DNA from: Rubricoccus marinus | Lineage (GTDB): Bacteria; Bacteroidota; Rhodothermia; Rhodothermales; Rubricoccaceae | Assembly: GCF_002257665.1 (NCBI RefSeq) | Contig: NZ_MQWB01000014.1 | Location: forward strand, 26,453-90,452 | Length of the DNA stretch: 64,000 nucleotides | Direction of reading: 5' to 3' | In this document: positions 9,265 to 18,248 of the stretch, piece by piece | Numbering within the stretch: position 1 is the stretch's first letter | Layout of the letters: the number at the start of each line of letters is the position of its first letter | The notes under the pieces: model-generated | Databases searched by the model: none | Told to the model about the DNA's origin: nothing | Seen by the model: only the letters and a program-made list of their open reading frames with translations | Program-made: the position numbers and the translations under genes

Positions 9265-10115
9265 TCGCCATCACTGGATCGACCGGCCACCTCGGCCGCC
9301 TCGTCATCGCCAAGCTCATCGACCGGGGCGTCCCCGCCGCCGACATCGTCGCCCTCGCGCGCGACACGGACAAGGCGTCCGACCTCGCCGACCAGGGCGT
9401 CGTCGTCCGCGAGGGGAACTACGACAAGCCCGAGACGCTCGGCCCCGCCCTCGACGGCGTCGACACGCTCCTGCTTATCTCGTCCAGCGAGGTCGGGCAG
9501 CGAGCGCGCCAGCACCGGGCCGTGATCGGCGCGGCGAAGGCGGCCGGCGTCGGCCTCATCGCTTACACGAGCGTCTTGCACGCCGACACGTCGGAGCTCG
9601 GGCTCGCGGAGGAGCACCGGCAGACCGAGGCGGCGCTCGCCGAGAGCGGCGTTCCGACCGTCCTCTTGCGCAACGGGTGGTACACCGAGAACTACACCGG
9701 GTCGATCGCGCCGGCCCTGGAGCACGGCGTCGTGCTCGGGAGCGCCGGCGACGCCCAGATCGCGGCAGCCACGCGCGAGGACTTCGCCGAGGCCGCCGCC
9801 GCCGTCCTCACCTCCGATGAGGACCAGACGGGCCAGACCTACGAGCTGGCCGGCGAGCCGTTCACGATGTCCGAGTACGCCGCCGAGCTGTCCCGCCAGT
9901 CGGGCACGTCGGTCACCTACCAGAACCTCCCCGAGGACGACTACCAGAACGCGCTCGTCGGTGCCGGCCTGCCGGAGCCCGTCGCCGCCATGCTCGCGCA
10001 GTCGGACGTGGCCGCTCGCGGCGGCGCCCTCGACGACGACAGCGGCGACCTGGAGCGCCTCCTCGGCCGCCCGCCGACGCCGCTCGCCGACGCCATTCGC
10101 AACGCGCTGTCCTGA
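9261..10115 (+). CDS. qorB: NAD(P)H:quinone oxidoreductase type 2-like SDR (NmrA/QOR2)
   Basis: This is a 284-aa atypical short-chain dehydrogenase. The N-terminal nucleotide motif is GSTGHLGRLV (GxxGxxG), followed by VREGNYDKPETL, VDTLLLISSSEVGQR and LLRNGWYTENYTGSI. These are close to E. coli QorB/YtfG, which reduces quinones with NADPH. The length matches (~285 aa). It begins in ATGA overlap with the DUF488 gene and ends just before a decayed ScoB fragment on the other strand. Functionally it matches the divergent MDR/dioxygenase pair (6658-8653). Confidence 0.9.
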   Translation: MIAITGSTGHLGRLVIAKLIDRGVPAADIVALARDTDKASDLADQGVVVREGNYDKPETLGPALDGVDTLLLISSSEVGQRARQHRAVIGAAKAAGVGLIAYTSVLHADTSELGLAEEHRQTEAALAESGVPTVLLRNGWYTENYTGSIAPALEHGVVLGSAGDAQIAAATREDFAEAAAAVLTSDEDQTGQTYELAGEPFTMSEYAAELSRQSGTSVTYQNLPEDDYQNALVGAGLPEPVAAMLAQSDVAARGGALDDDSGDLERLLGRPPTPLADAIRNALS

Positions 10116-10125
10116 TCCGCCCGGG

Positions 10126-10389
10126 CTAGGCCGCGACCGCCTCGGTGAACGGGGCGGTCGTCGCGGCCCGGACCCCCTCGACGGTCACGTCCGGCATCGT
10201 CTCCGTGAGCACCATCCGGCCGCCCCCGAACGCGAACACGGCGAGGTCAGTGACGAGCAGGTCCACGACTCCCGAGGCGGTGAGCGGGAGCGTGCACGCG
10301 GGGACCACCTTCGGTATCCCGTCGCGGCTCGTGTGCGTCATCGTGACGATGAGGCGCTTGGCGCCGGTCGCGAGGTCCATCGCCCCGCA
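10126..10389 (-). pseudogene. C-terminal fragment of 3-oxoacid CoA-transferase subunit B
   Basis: The minus strand reads [20 protein letters not shown], then [20 protein letters not shown], then a C-terminus with [20 protein letters not shown]. This is the end of ScoB-type CoA-transferase beta subunits, whose full length is about 210-220 aa. Only the last ~85 residues are present; homology stops at about 10389, where the sequence switches to a kinase-tail fragment on the plus strand. It is a relic bounded by a recombination point. Confidence 0.7.
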
Positions 10390-10394
10390 ACGGC

Positions 10395-10569
10395 GAGCGA
10401 CGTCCTGGCCCAAATCCGCGCGCTCCCATGGGACACGGCTCGGGCGCTCCAACTGCCTTCGCGACCGCTGGCGCCGAGAGCCGAACCGTGGGTTCTGGGT
10501 GCGACGCTTGGCGCCCTTGCGGCGCTCACGGGGGCCGTCGTCTTTGCCCGGCTCTCCGGCCGCGGGTAG
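10395..10569 (+). pseudogene. Tail of an ECF-linked Ser/Thr kinase (duplicate of 27360-27533)
   Basis: The plus strand encodes [14 protein letters not shown] and, at the end, [20 protein letters not shown] followed by VFARLSGRG and a stop. The intact kinase at 26313-27533 ends AESWAFGAALGTLAALAGAA plus VFARLRGRG and stop. The last membrane segment and the stop are therefore the same gene end, without the catalytic domain. As in the intact locus it is convergent with the RHH-type gene next door, so a block covering both gene ends was copied or moved. Confidence 0.75.
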
Positions 10570-10573
10570 CGGC

Positions 10574-10969
10574 CTACCGCCCGCCGCGCCGAATCCCGAA
10601 GTGGCGGGCCTCCAGAGCGAAGCCCCCTCCCCTGCCCCGCTCGGTCTCTTCCAGGTGGCGCCGGAGCGCCTCCTGGACGACGTCGTTCTGGCTCACGCCA
10701 CTCTCCTCGGCCGCCGCCCGCACTCTGGCGCGCATCCACGCCGGGACGTTCCAGTTTCCCTGGACGATCCGCTCGTAGCCCTCCTCGCCCGGCGCGGGCG
10801 CCTCGGGTCGCTGGACGGGCTTCGCCGGTCCGACGACGGGGTGGCTCGTGTGGTAGAAATGCTTCGTCGTGTGCCGTCCCGGCGAGCTGTCGCAGCAGCT
10901 GACGTGGTCGCAGCGCAGGCAGAGCCGGAGGTGGACCCAGCGCAGTCTCGACTTCAGGTCTTCAGGCAC
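10574..10969 (-). CDS. Chimera: zf-UBP fragment fused to an RHH partition-protein C-terminus
   Basis: This is a 131-aa frame. Residues ~11-43 ([20 protein letters not shown], then [16 protein letters not shown]) are the middle of a UBP-type zinc finger. From residue ~46 the protein becomes [20 protein letters not shown] and continues through the [12 protein letters not shown] ribbon-helix-helix region to [13 protein letters not shown], nearly the same as residues ~62-147 of the intact RHH protein at 27530-27973. Just upstream in another frame the sequence reads KECLKT, the expected zf-UBP N-terminal part, so the zinc-finger gene has also lost its frame. The open frame may be accidental. If made, it would keep the DNA-binding half of the RHH protein with a partial finger. 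Confidence 0.55.
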   Translation of the reverse strand: MPEDLKSRLRWVHLRLCLRCDHVSCCDSSPGRHTTKHFYHTSHPVVGPAKPVQRPEAPAPGEEGYERIVQGNWNVPAWMRARVRAAAEESGVSQNDVVQEALRRHLEETERGRGGGFALEARHFGIRRGGR

Positions 10970-11002
10970 TCCTTGTAGCCCCGGGTCCGCGCGGGGAGTG
11001 GG

Positions 11003-11767
11003 TTATGTCGCGCCCTCTCGTTCTAGCTGCTCCCGCTGCTCGCCACGATCATGCGCGTGCTCGGCTCTCGCTTCGCGGTGGGCCGCGTGATCCCCCGATG
11101 CCCGCGTGGAGAGCTCGTGCAGGCGGTGCCTCCGGCCGTAGAGGACGACGAGGTCCTCGGGGCGGAGGCGGAGGTCCGCCGGGGGGGCCCCGACGTAGTC
11201 CCCGCCCGACCGCTTGACCCCGAGGACGAGGACGCCCTCGCCCGCGAGGTCGAGCTCGCCGATGGCCCGGTCGCCCAGCCACGTTTGCTCCCGGACGTCC
11301 ACCTCTACGATGCGGTAGTCCTCGCGGAGATGGAGCAGGTCCGCGTAGTCCCTCAACTCCAGCGTGGTGTAGCGGGCGAGCACGCGCTCGATGAGCGGCG
11401 TGAGCACGCGGCTGAAGGCCCGGCTCCGAGCCAGCGTGAGGAGGGCGAGCACCCCCAGCCCCAGCACCAGCAGCCGCTCCGGGGTAGCCCCCCCGGCTCC
11501 GACGAACGAGAGCAGCAGCGTCGCGATCGACGAGACCACGCCGATGGCGCCGAGCCGGATGAGCACCGTGGCGATCCGGCGCCGCGCGGGGTCCTTCACG
11601 ACGGTCTCCGCCTCGTCCGTCGTGAACCCGGTGCCGGAGAAGGCCGAGAGCGATTGGAACTTCGCCACCTCCTCCGACAAGCCCGTCATCGAGAGGGCGA
11701 CGGTGCCGATGCGGATCACCAACATCGAGAGGGCGACGACGACGAGGAGGGAAACGACGGAGACCAT
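11003..11767 (-). CDS. TrkA-C domain membrane protein
   Basis: This is a 254-aa protein. Two or three membrane segments occupy the first ~110 residues (VSLLVVVALSMLVIRIGTVA; GVVSSIATLLLSFVG; LLVLGLGVLALLTL). Between them lies the conserved SAFSGTGFTTDEAETVV, typical of a family of TrkA-C-containing inner-membrane proteins. The C-terminal ~75 residues (DYRIVEVDVREQTWLGDRAI to DLVVLYGRRHRL) form an RCK/TrkA-C regulatory domain that binds small ligands in potassium channels and exchangers. There is no pore helix or TrkH-like core, so a regulatory or sensor role in ion homeostasis is more likely than transport by itself. The tail is His/Glu/Arg-rich. The gene stands alone on the minus strand. Confidence 0.75.
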   Translation of the reverse strand: MVSVVSLLVVVALSMLVIRIGTVALSMTGLSEEVAKFQSLSAFSGTGFTTDEAETVVKDPARRRIATVLIRLGAIGVVSSIATLLLSFVGAGGATPERLLVLGLGVLALLTLARSRAFSRVLTPLIERVLARYTTLELRDYADLLHLREDYRIVEVDVREQTWLGDRAIGELDLAGEGVLVLGVKRSGGDYVGAPPADLRLRPEDLVVLYGRRHRLHELSTRASGDHAAHREARAEHAHDRGEQREQLEREGAT

Positions 11768-12069
11768 CGGGGCTACCTCCTGGGTGACGACGCCTCAGCG
11801 GCAGAACGACTGGCCGTTCACCCGCGAAGGGCGGCGCGGCGGTTGGACGAGGCAACGTAGGCGCCGGACGTCGTGCGAGGCAAGGCCGTAGCGCCCTGCG
11901 TCGGGTGCGACGGCGGGTTCTACCGCGACCCCGCCGTCGAGCGCGGACGATCCGAGGAAACCGACGCTGGAGCCGAAGCCGCCGCGTGAGGCATTTCGAG
12001 CCCGTCCATCCGCCGGAGCCCAAACGGCACGGAGCTGTTCGGCATGCCAACGACGAGGCCCAGTTGAGA
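11768..12069. other. Gene-free stretch
   Basis: About 300 bases upstream of the TrkA-C gene. I see no frame with coding character and no clear repeat. The promoter of the TrkA-C gene should lie here, but I cannot place it. Confidence 0.4.
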
Positions 12070-12109
12070 CCGCCCGCTCCGCCCGCCCGGGGGCGACCGG
12101 AGCGGGCGG
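12070..12109 (-). terminator. GC-rich 12-bp hairpin after the monooxygenase gene
   Basis: CCGCCCGCTCCG (12070-12081) pairs perfectly with CGGAGCGGGCGG (12098-12109) around a 16-base loop. It starts 22 bases beyond the stop of the minus-strand quinol monooxygenase gene, the right place for its terminator. There is no T-tract. Confidence 0.5.
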
Positions 12110-12130
12110 CGTGGACCAGGAGATGGCAGG

Positions 12131-12430
12131 CTACTTGGCTGCGAGCACGTCCACCTGCTCGATCTGGGGCGGCTGGGCGAGCAGGTCGTCAGCGTGCTCC
12201 ATGAGCGCCGCCGCGATGTCGCCGTCGAGGTGCGCCTGGCGGCCGTCGTCGTCGGCGAAGGTGTCGAAGATGCCGAAGGTGGTGTCGTCGAGTTGGAGCG
12301 CGTACCACTTAATGGTGCCGTCCTCGGCCTGCGCCATTGGGAGGGCGCTCTTGAGGAATGCGGCGACCTCGTCCTCTTTGCCGGGCTTGGCGTGGAGACG
12401 GGCGAGAAGGGCTTTCTGTTCGGTGGCCAT
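12131..12430 (-). CDS. Putative quinol monooxygenase (ABM domain)
   Basis: This is a 99-aa protein starting MATEQKALLARLHAKPGKED. The antibiotic-biosynthesis-monooxygenase (ABM, YgiN-like) ferredoxin-like fold is indicated by LHAKPGKEDEVAAFL, by IKWYALQLDDTTFGIFDTFA, and by DDDGRQAHLDGDIAAAL with the conserved His near residue 67. Length is typical (95-105 aa). The ATG at 12430 is chosen over upstream in-frame starts because homology begins there. Such proteins oxidise quinols or remove reactive compounds and fit the quinone theme of the neighbourhood. Confidence 0.85.
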   Translation of the reverse strand: MATEQKALLARLHAKPGKEDEVAAFLKSALPMAQAEDGTIKWYALQLDDTTFGIFDTFADDDGRQAHLDGDIAAALMEHADDLLAQPPQIEQVDVLAAK

Positions 12431-13097
12431 GATGGGGAGAGGGAATGGAGGGGCCGTACTTGCACGGGCCGTCGGTCGTTCCGCGCGCGGCGCCGGATGC
12501 GCCCCTGTCCGACAGGCCCCGCGCTGGCGGAGGGCCGCCGCCAGCGGAGAGTTGAGGCGGGGCGCGGCGCTCGCAACCGACGTTTCCAGATCGATGCGTC
12601 GCGGTAGAACCATGAGTTATGCCGCCGCAAAGCCGATGGCGTCCGCATAGTACTCACCGACAATTACGCGGCGGGCGAATGCGGACGTTGGCGGCGTAGT
12701 ACGCAGGCCGTGGACGACCCCAAGCCCACGCGCGCACGATGCAGATCTCGTCCCCCCGCGTCGTGTATCGCGTGCTCATCCGCTGGCACCGCCGCGTCCA
12801 CCTCGGCGCCCCCTCCGACCCGTCCCGAGCAGGCGGTCATCGGACCCCGAGCGGCCGAGGCGTACTCCTGGGGGCGCCACCGCGAGGCTCACGCTAGATG
12901 CGGCCTTGGCCGGGCTGGCAGAGCGGGGGCTCGTCGCCCAGCCGGCCGAGGCGGCCCGGGTCCGCGCGGCGCTCGCGGAGTACCAAGACCGGCTGGGCGA
13001 GGGTGACCGTGTCGAGCGGCAGCCGCCGCGAGACGGAGAGTGAGACGCGCGGTGTCGAGGGAAGATCTACCCCTCCTCCACGATGTGGATAGCCCGC
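12431..13097. other. Gene-free or decayed stretch
   Basis: I find no complete gene in these ~670 bases. One frame near 12890-13035 reads LTLDAALAGLAERGLVAQPA followed by a charged helical tail and a stop. It could be the end of a lost gene, but it has no start and I do not recognise it. The AT-richer part near 12620-12690 may hold the promoter of the monooxygenase gene. Confidence 0.35.
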
Positions 13098-14345
13098 TCA
13101 CGCAGCGGACGGGGAGGCTGAGGCTCGCCGCTCATCGAGCCGGCGCATGACCGGTCCCGCCGTCGCCCCGTGGAGGACGGCCGAGAACGCGACGGCTAGA
13201 AGTGCCACGGCCCACACGTCGCCGAGCCCCTCGAATGCCCCGCGCGTCTGCGCGAACGCGAGGTAGTACAGCGACCCGATGCCCCGGACGCCGAAGAACG
13301 CCACGGCCTTCGCCTCCGTCGGCGAGAGCCGACCGCAGCCCCGGAGCGAGAGCCACCTCGCCAGGGGCCGGACGACCAGCACGAGCAGGGCGGCGACGAG
13401 CGCGGCCTCCCATGAGAGGTAGGCCCATTCGCCGACCAGGATCCCCCCGAGGACGACGAGCGCGAGCGCCGTCAGGGCCTGCTCGATCTGCTCGTTGAAC
13501 TGAAACACCGACCGGTGATACGAGCTCTCGGTGGCGGCCCCACGGCCCGCCACGCCGGCCGCAAACACGGCCAGGAACCCGTAGCCATGGACGAGCTCGG
13601 CGAGCCCGTACGCGAGCGCGATCACCGTCAGCGCGATGAGGCCTGGGGCCTCGGTCTGCTCGCTCTCGTCGCTCCGCTCGAACACGTACCACGCGAGAGC
13701 CCGCGCGACGCCCGCGCCGACCGCCAGCCCGGCAACGATCCGGTAAATGATGTCGACGGCGATCCACTCGGCCCACCCGCCCGCGCCGAGGCCGCCCAAG
13801 AGCGCGAGCGCGAGGTAGGTGAACGGGAACGCGAGCCCGTCGTTGAGCCCGGCCTCGGTCGTGAGCGACCCGCGGACCTCGTCCTCCTCGCCCTCGTCCG
13901 GCCCTCCGACCTGGACGGCCCCGGCCAAGACAGGATCGGTCGGGGCCACGACGGCGCCCAGGAGGACGGCCGAGGCGAGCGGCAGGCTCAGCACGGCGGC
14001 TCCGAGTCCGGCCACGGCCGCGATCGTGAGCGGCATCGCGACACCCAGGAGCTGCCACACGACGCGCCACGCGCGCCACCCCGGGCGCCGGTCGAGCCGG
14101 ACCCCGACGCCCACCAGCGAGACGATCACGACGACCTCGGTGGCGTACTCAAGGACGTGGGCGAGCGCGTCGTCGGCCGTCGGGCGCAGCAACGGGAGGG
14201 CCGGCACGAGCGCGAACGCGGCGGCGCCGAGCGCGATGTAGAGCACGGGCAACGAGAGCGGCCCCCGGCCGAACAGCCGGGGGAGCGTCGCCATGCCCAG
14301 CAAGGCAGCCCCGACGACGAGGTAGGTGAGAACGTGGAGGTCCAG
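13098..14345 (-). CDS. Cation:proton antiporter, CPA1/NhaP type
   Basis: This is a ~415-aa integral membrane exchanger with about twelve hydrophobic segments. Key stretches are SLPLASAVLLGAVVAPTDPV (the APTDPV motif), LTTEAGLNDGLAFPF (E-x-GLNDG, the ion-binding Asp region) and VAFFGVRGIGSLYYLAFA (G-x-RG-x-GS near the end). These place it among NhaP-like Na+/H+ or K+/H+ exchangers. The start is a problem: the first membrane segment begins before any ATG, GTG or TTG. The frame has only a CTG at 14345 close to the expected start and an ATG at 14294 that would cut the first helix. I give 14345 with low confidence in that boundary. It is divergent from the YeiH-type gene. Confidence 0.8.
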   Translation of the reverse strand: MDLHVLTYLVVGAALLGMATLPRLFGRGPLSLPVLYIALGAAAFALVPALPLLRPTADDALAHVLEYATEVVVIVSLVGVGVRLDRRPGWRAWRVVWQLLGVAMPLTIAAVAGLGAAVLSLPLASAVLLGAVVAPTDPVLAGAVQVGGPDEGEEDEVRGSLTTEAGLNDGLAFPFTYLALALLGGLGAGGWAEWIAVDIIYRIVAGLAVGAGVARALAWYVFERSDESEQTEAPGLIALTVIALAYGLAELVHGYGFLAVFAAGVAGRGAATESSYHRSVFQFNEQIEQALTALALVVLGGILVGEWAYLSWEAALVAALLVLVVRPLARWLSLRGCGRLSPTEAKAVAFFGVRGIGSLYYLAFAQTRGAFEGLGDVWAVALLAVAFSAVLHGATAGPVMRRLDERRASASPSAA

Positions 14346-14570
14346 GGTCTGCGGGGGCGGCCGACGGCGCCGGTCGGGAACGAGCGGAGGATACCGAGAG
14401 GTCGAGCGACCGCCCGCGCCGGGTCGCCCGGACGTGCCAGGGCCATGCCCCCGGAGCTCTCGACCCAACGACCGTATCGGTCGAACCGTTCGGGCCGAGC
14501 GAGCCGCCGGAGCCCGTCGGGAACTAAACCGCCCGGAACTCGCGGAGGCAGACCCTGTTCGTCGACGGCG

Positions 14571-14620
14571 GCGTGCAGACGCTTGGAGTGGCGTGCAGGC
14601 GCTCGGAGTGCAGACGCTGG
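14571..14620 (+). repeat. 20-bp tandem repeat, 2.5 copies
   Basis: GCGTGCAGRCGCTYGGAGTG occurs at 14571-14590 and 14591-14610, followed by a partial third copy (CAGACGCTGG). It lies in the divergent gap between the antiporter and the YeiH-type exporter, about 40 bases before the latter, so it could be a regulator-binding array. Confidence 0.4.
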
Positions 14621-14657
14621 ACCAGAACGCCCGATCATCCGACCGGCCCCGGACATT

Positions 14658-15614
14658 CTGACCCACTCTTCTGCGATCGCCCCGCTCTGGCGCCGCGCGC
14701 TGTTCCTGGCGCTCGCGGCCCTCTCCCTCCTCCCCGTCGTCTCGCCCGCCGTCGCGCTCGGCGTCGGGGCCGTGCTCGGGCTGACGCTCGGGAACCCCTA
14801 CGAGGGGCCGAGCGCCCGGGCGTCGAAGTGGCTCCTCAAGGCGTGCGTGGTCGGGCTCGGGTTCGGGATGTCGCTCCCAGCCGTCCTCGACGTGGGCCGC
14901 TCGGGCATCGTCGTGACCGCGCTCGGGATCGCGTTCGCGCTCGCGGTCGGGCTGGCGCTGGGGCGCCTGCTCCGCGTCGAGCCGACGACGGGCGCGCTCG
15001 TCTCGGGCGGGACGGCCGTCTGCGGCGGCTCGGCCATCGCCGCGCTCGGCCCAGCGCTGGGCGCGGGCGCCGAGGTGATGGGTGTGGCGCTCGCGACCGT
15101 GTTCCTCCTCAACGGCGTGGCCCTCTACGTCTTTCCGGCCGTCGGCCACCTCCTCGACCTCTCGCAGCACCAGTTCGCCGTGTGGGCGGCCGTCGCGATC
15201 CACGACACGTCGTCGGTGGTCGGCGCGGCGGCCTCGTACGGGGCCGAGGCGCTGGCCGAGGCGACGGTCCTCAAGCTCACGCGGGCGCTCTGGATCGTCC
15301 CGCTCGCGCTCGGCGCGGCGTGGTGGCGTCGCCGGTCGACGGGCGGCGAGGTGAGGGTGGCGGTCCCGTGGTTTATCGGCCTCTTTGCGCTGGCCTCGGC
15401 CGTCGTCGCGGTCTTCCCGGGCGGAGCGCCGGTGTACGACGCGCTCGTGGCCGCCGCAAAACAGGGGCTCGTGCTGACGCTGTTCCTGATCGGCGCCGGG
15501 CTGAGCCGGACCACGCTCCGCGCCGTCGGGGTGCGGCCGCTCGTGCAGGGCGTGCTCCTGTGGCTGGCCGTCGCTGGGGCCTCGCTCGCCGCCGTCCTAG
15601 CCTGGACCTCGTGA
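14658..15614 (+). CDS. YeiH-family putative sulfate exporter
   Basis: This is a ~318-aa membrane protein with roughly ten hydrophobic segments. Family signatures are LGNPYEGPSARASKWLLKAC, VSGGTAVCGGSAIAALGPAL and FAVWAAVAIHDTSSVVGAAA, all close to YeiH (UPF0324). No ATG, GTG or TTG precedes the first membrane segment in frame; the frame is open to the left through sequence with no coding character. ATT at 14655 or CTG at 14658 are the only nearby non-standard candidates, so the start is uncertain. The gene is divergent from the antiporter. Confidence 0.8.
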   Translation: MTHSSAIAPLWRRALFLALAALSLLPVVSPAVALGVGAVLGLTLGNPYEGPSARASKWLLKACVVGLGFGMSLPAVLDVGRSGIVVTALGIAFALAVGLALGRLLRVEPTTGALVSGGTAVCGGSAIAALGPALGAGAEVMGVALATVFLLNGVALYVFPAVGHLLDLSQHQFAVWAAVAIHDTSSVVGAAASYGAEALAEATVLKLTRALWIVPLALGAAWWRRRSTGGEVRVAVPWFIGLFALASAVVAVFPGGAPVYDALVAAAKQGLVLTLFLIGAGLSRTTLRAVGVRPLVQGVLLWLAVAGASLAAVLAWTS

Positions 15615-15788
15615 TGCCCCCTCCCACGTCCGCCCCGACGTCTCCGCTGTCCGCCCGGACCGCTCCGCCGAGGCGAGAGGTGCTGATCGCGGGGATCGTT
15701 GAGGTCTGACAAGTCATGGATACGGCTGGCGAATCCTGGTGGGACCGCCGGGAGGCTCTGAGGTAGGGGGCTCACCGCCTCCGCCGCC

Positions 15789-16380
15789 ATGTCGCTCCAG
15801 CCTCCAACGGTCCCGCCCGTCTCTGAGCAGACTGCCCGCGTCGCTCGCACGGCGTTCCCAAAGGACCCCCCTTCGTCCAGATGCGCGACACGCTCGGCGC
15901 ACTCTACGACGACGCCCTCTTCGCCCCGCTCTACTCCGAGCGCGGCCGACCAGCCGGCCCCGTGGCGACTGGCGCTCGTCTCGGTCATGCCGTTCGCCGA
16001 CGGGCTCGCCGACCGCCAGGCCGTCGAGGCCGCCCGCTCGAGGATCGACTGGAAATACGCGCTGAGCCTGGAGCTCAACGCCCCCGGCTTCGACTTTGCG
16101 GGCGCCACATCCGCGATCCGTGCTCTCGGAGTTCGGGACCCGGCTCGCCGAGGGCGGTCTGGAGCGGAGGCGTCCTCGACGCAATGCTCGCCCGCTTCCA
16201 GGGGGACGAACTCCCGAGGGCGCGGAGGAAGCCGCGGACCGACTCGACACATATCCTGTCGACCGCACGAAAGCTGAACCGTCTCGAAACGCTCGCCGAG
16301 ACGGTCCGCGCCGCCCTCAACGCCGTGGCGCCGGTCGCGCCCGAGGGGCTCCGCCGGGCGACCCACGTAGCGCGGCGGTG
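15789..16380 (+). mobile_element. IS1182-type transposase N-terminal relic, frameshifted
   Basis: The remnant is readable only by changing frame several times. It gives [20 protein letters not shown]; then [20 protein letters not shown]; then [20 protein letters not shown] followed by [20 protein letters not shown]; then [16 protein letters not shown]; then [20 protein letters not shown]. This order is the N-terminal part of IS1182-family transposases, whose full proteins are about 450-500 aa. The DDE core is missing. It sits directly upstream of the Zn-alcohol dehydrogenase gene; no inverted repeat ends could be matched. Confidence 0.75.
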
Positions 16381-16510
16381 TCGGCGGATTCTGCCAGGGA
16401 GGAGGTCTGACGGCCCCATAGGGCACCCGAGGAACTGCGGAGCTGACGGACCAGTAGCCGAAGCCTCCCGTACCCACACCGTCCTCTCCTACCGATCCGC
16501 CCTCCTCTCC

Positions 16511-17686
16511 ATGAAAGCACTCACCTGGCACGGCCAAGGCGACGTCCGCGTCGACACGCACCCCGACCCCGAGATCCAAGAGCCCACCGACGTCGTCATC
16601 CGGGTCACGTCGACGGCCATCTGCGGCTCCGACCTCCACCTCTTCGACGGCTTCATGCCGTCGATGGAGCCGGGCGACATCATCGGCCACGAGCCGATGG
16701 GCGTCGTCGAGGAGGTCGGGAGCGGGGTCACGAACCTGAAGAAGGGCGACCGCGTCGTCGTCCCGTTCACGATCTCGTGCGGGCACTGCTGGTTCTGCGA
16801 GCAGACGATGTACTCGCTCTGCGACACCTCGAACCCCAACGCCGAGATGGCACGGGAGGCGATGGGCCACTCCCCGGCCGGCCTTTTCGGGTTCAGCCAC
16901 ATGCTCGGCGGCTTCGCGGGTGGCCAGGCTGAGTACCTCCGCGTCCCTCACGCCGACGTCGGCCCGATCGTCGTGCCGGACGGCATGACCGACGAGCAGG
17001 TCCTCTTCCTCTCCGACATCTTCCCCACGGGGTATCAGGCCGCCGAGAACGCCGAGATCGAGGGCGGCGACACCGTCGCCGTCTGGGGCTGCGGGCCCGT
17101 CGGCCAGTTCGCGATCCAGAGTGCCTGGATGATGGGTGCCGGCCGTGTGATCGCGATCGACCGAGAGCCGGAGCGGCTGCGCATGGCGAAGGAGAACTCG
17201 AAGGCGGAGGTCGTCAACTTCGAGGAGATCGACGGCCCCGTCCACAAGCACCTGATCGATATGACCGACGGGCGCGGCCCGGACCGGTGCATCGACGCGG
17301 TCGGCGCGGAGGCCCACGCGGCCAACGACGCCAAGGCGCTCGTGGACCAGGCCGCGCAGGCGGTCCACCTCCAGAGCGACCGCGGCTACGCGCTCCAGCA
17401 GGCCATCATGGCGTGCCGCAAGGGCGGGACGATCTCCGTCCCCGGCGTCTACGCCAAGACGCTCACGCTGCCCTTCGGCGCGGCGATGAACAAGGGGGTC
17501 ACGTTCAAGATGGGCCAAACGCATGTCCAGCGCTACCTCGAGCCGCTGATGAAGAAGATCCAGGACGGGGACATCGACCCGTCGTTCATCATCACGCACA
17601 CGGCGCCGCTCGACGACGCGCCCGAGATGTACGAGACGTTCCGTGACAAGAAGGACGACTGCATCAAGGTCGTCCTCAAGCCCTAG
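16511..17686 (+). CDS. Zinc-dependent alcohol/formaldehyde dehydrogenase
   Basis: This is a 391-aa medium-chain dehydrogenase starting [20 protein letters not shown]. Catalytic zinc ligands are seen in [13 protein letters not shown] and [14 protein letters not shown]. The structural-zinc lobe is [17 protein letters not shown], and the NAD-binding motif is [20 protein letters not shown]. The long insert with [20 protein letters not shown] and the overall length fit the glutathione-independent formaldehyde dehydrogenase-like branch. The frame is open far upstream through the transposase relic; the ATG at 16511 follows a C/T-rich leader and matches family starts. A GlcG-type gene follows 37 bases later. 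Confidence 0.92.
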   Translation: MKALTWHGQGDVRVDTHPDPEIQEPTDVVIRVTSTAICGSDLHLFDGFMPSMEPGDIIGHEPMGVVEEVGSGVTNLKKGDRVVVPFTISCGHCWFCEQTMYSLCDTSNPNAEMAREAMGHSPAGLFGFSHMLGGFAGGQAEYLRVPHADVGPIVVPDGMTDEQVLFLSDIFPTGYQAAENAEIEGGDTVAVWGCGPVGQFAIQSAWMMGAGRVIAIDREPERLRMAKENSKAEVVNFEEIDGPVHKHLIDMTDGRGPDRCIDAVGAEAHAANDAKALVDQAAQAVHLQSDRGYALQQAIMACRKGGTISVPGVYAKTLTLPFGAAMNKGVTFKMGQTHVQRYLEPLMKKIQDGDIDPSFIITHTAPLDDAPEMYETFRDKKDDCIKVVLKP

Positions 17687-17723
17687 CCGACGCCCGCCAC
17701 AGCACAACCCCTCCCCCCACCGC

Positions 17724-18128
17724 ATGAAGACCCTTACCACCGCCCAGGCCACCGCCATCCTCGACGCCGCCCAGAAGAAGGCCGAAGACATGGGCATCAA
17801 GCAAAACATCGCCGTCGTCGACGCCGGGGCTAACCTGCTCGCCTTTCGCCGGATGGACGGTGCCTGGCTGGGCTCCATCGACATCGCCATCACCAAGGCC
17901 AGGACGGCCCGCTACTTCGACATGCCGACGGGCGACCTCGGTAGGATGAGCCAGCCAGGCGAGAGCCTCTACGGCATCGAACACTCGAACGGCGGACTCA
18001 TCTCGTTCCCCGGCGGGCTTCCGCTCGAAGACGGCGACGACGTGATCGGCGCCATCGGCGTCTCCGGCAGCACGGTCGACGACGACCACGCCGTCGCGCA
18101 GGCTGGCGCCGATGCCCTCTCCTCCTAA
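17724..18128 (+). CDS. GlcG/HbpS family protein
   Basis: This is a 134-aa single-domain protein starting [20 protein letters not shown]. Conserved parts are [35 protein letters not shown] and the C-terminal [20 protein letters not shown]. GlcG/HbpS proteins include an extracellular heme-binding stress protein and cobalamin-adenosyltransferase-like folds, but most are of unknown function. There is no signal peptide. It is 37 bases downstream of the alcohol dehydrogenase on the same strand, a plausible two-gene operon, again with a C/T-rich leader just before the ATG. Confidence 0.9.
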   Translation: MKTLTTAQATAILDAAQKKAEDMGIKQNIAVVDAGANLLAFRRMDGAWLGSIDIAITKARTARYFDMPTGDLGRMSQPGESLYGIEHSNGGLISFPGGLPLEDGDDVIGAIGVSGSTVDDDHAVAQAGADALSS

Positions 18129-18140
18129 CCTTCCGAACAC

Positions 18141-18236
18141 GTGAACGACCGACAGAAAAACATCGACGCCCAGAAGCGCTGGGGCGTGACGGACCAGTCC
18201 GCGATCCTGGAGCAGCTCGGCCTCCTCGACGCCTAG
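18141..18236 (+). CDS. 31-codon frame, possible gene remnant
   Basis: A GTG-started frame encodes 31 residues including QKRWGVTDQSAILEQLGLLD and stops with TAG. It is compact, has good codon bias and follows the GlcG gene by 12 bases. It may be a real small protein or the surviving end of a longer gene, since truncated SDR and WD40-like fragments follow at once. I do not recognise it. Confidence 0.3.
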   Translation: MNDRQKNIDAQKRWGVTDQSAILEQLGLLDA

Positions 18237-18248
18237 CTCCTCGTCCCC

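Noticed and set aside
10126..10452. Complete small gene of 108 codons
   Set aside because: Only the last ~85 codons match ScoB; the first ~22 codons come from the adjoining kinase fragment on the other strand, so it is a relic.
12710..13040. Small genes in the gap before the antiporter
   Set aside because: No frame has a start, coding bias and recognisable content together; reported only as decayed sequence.
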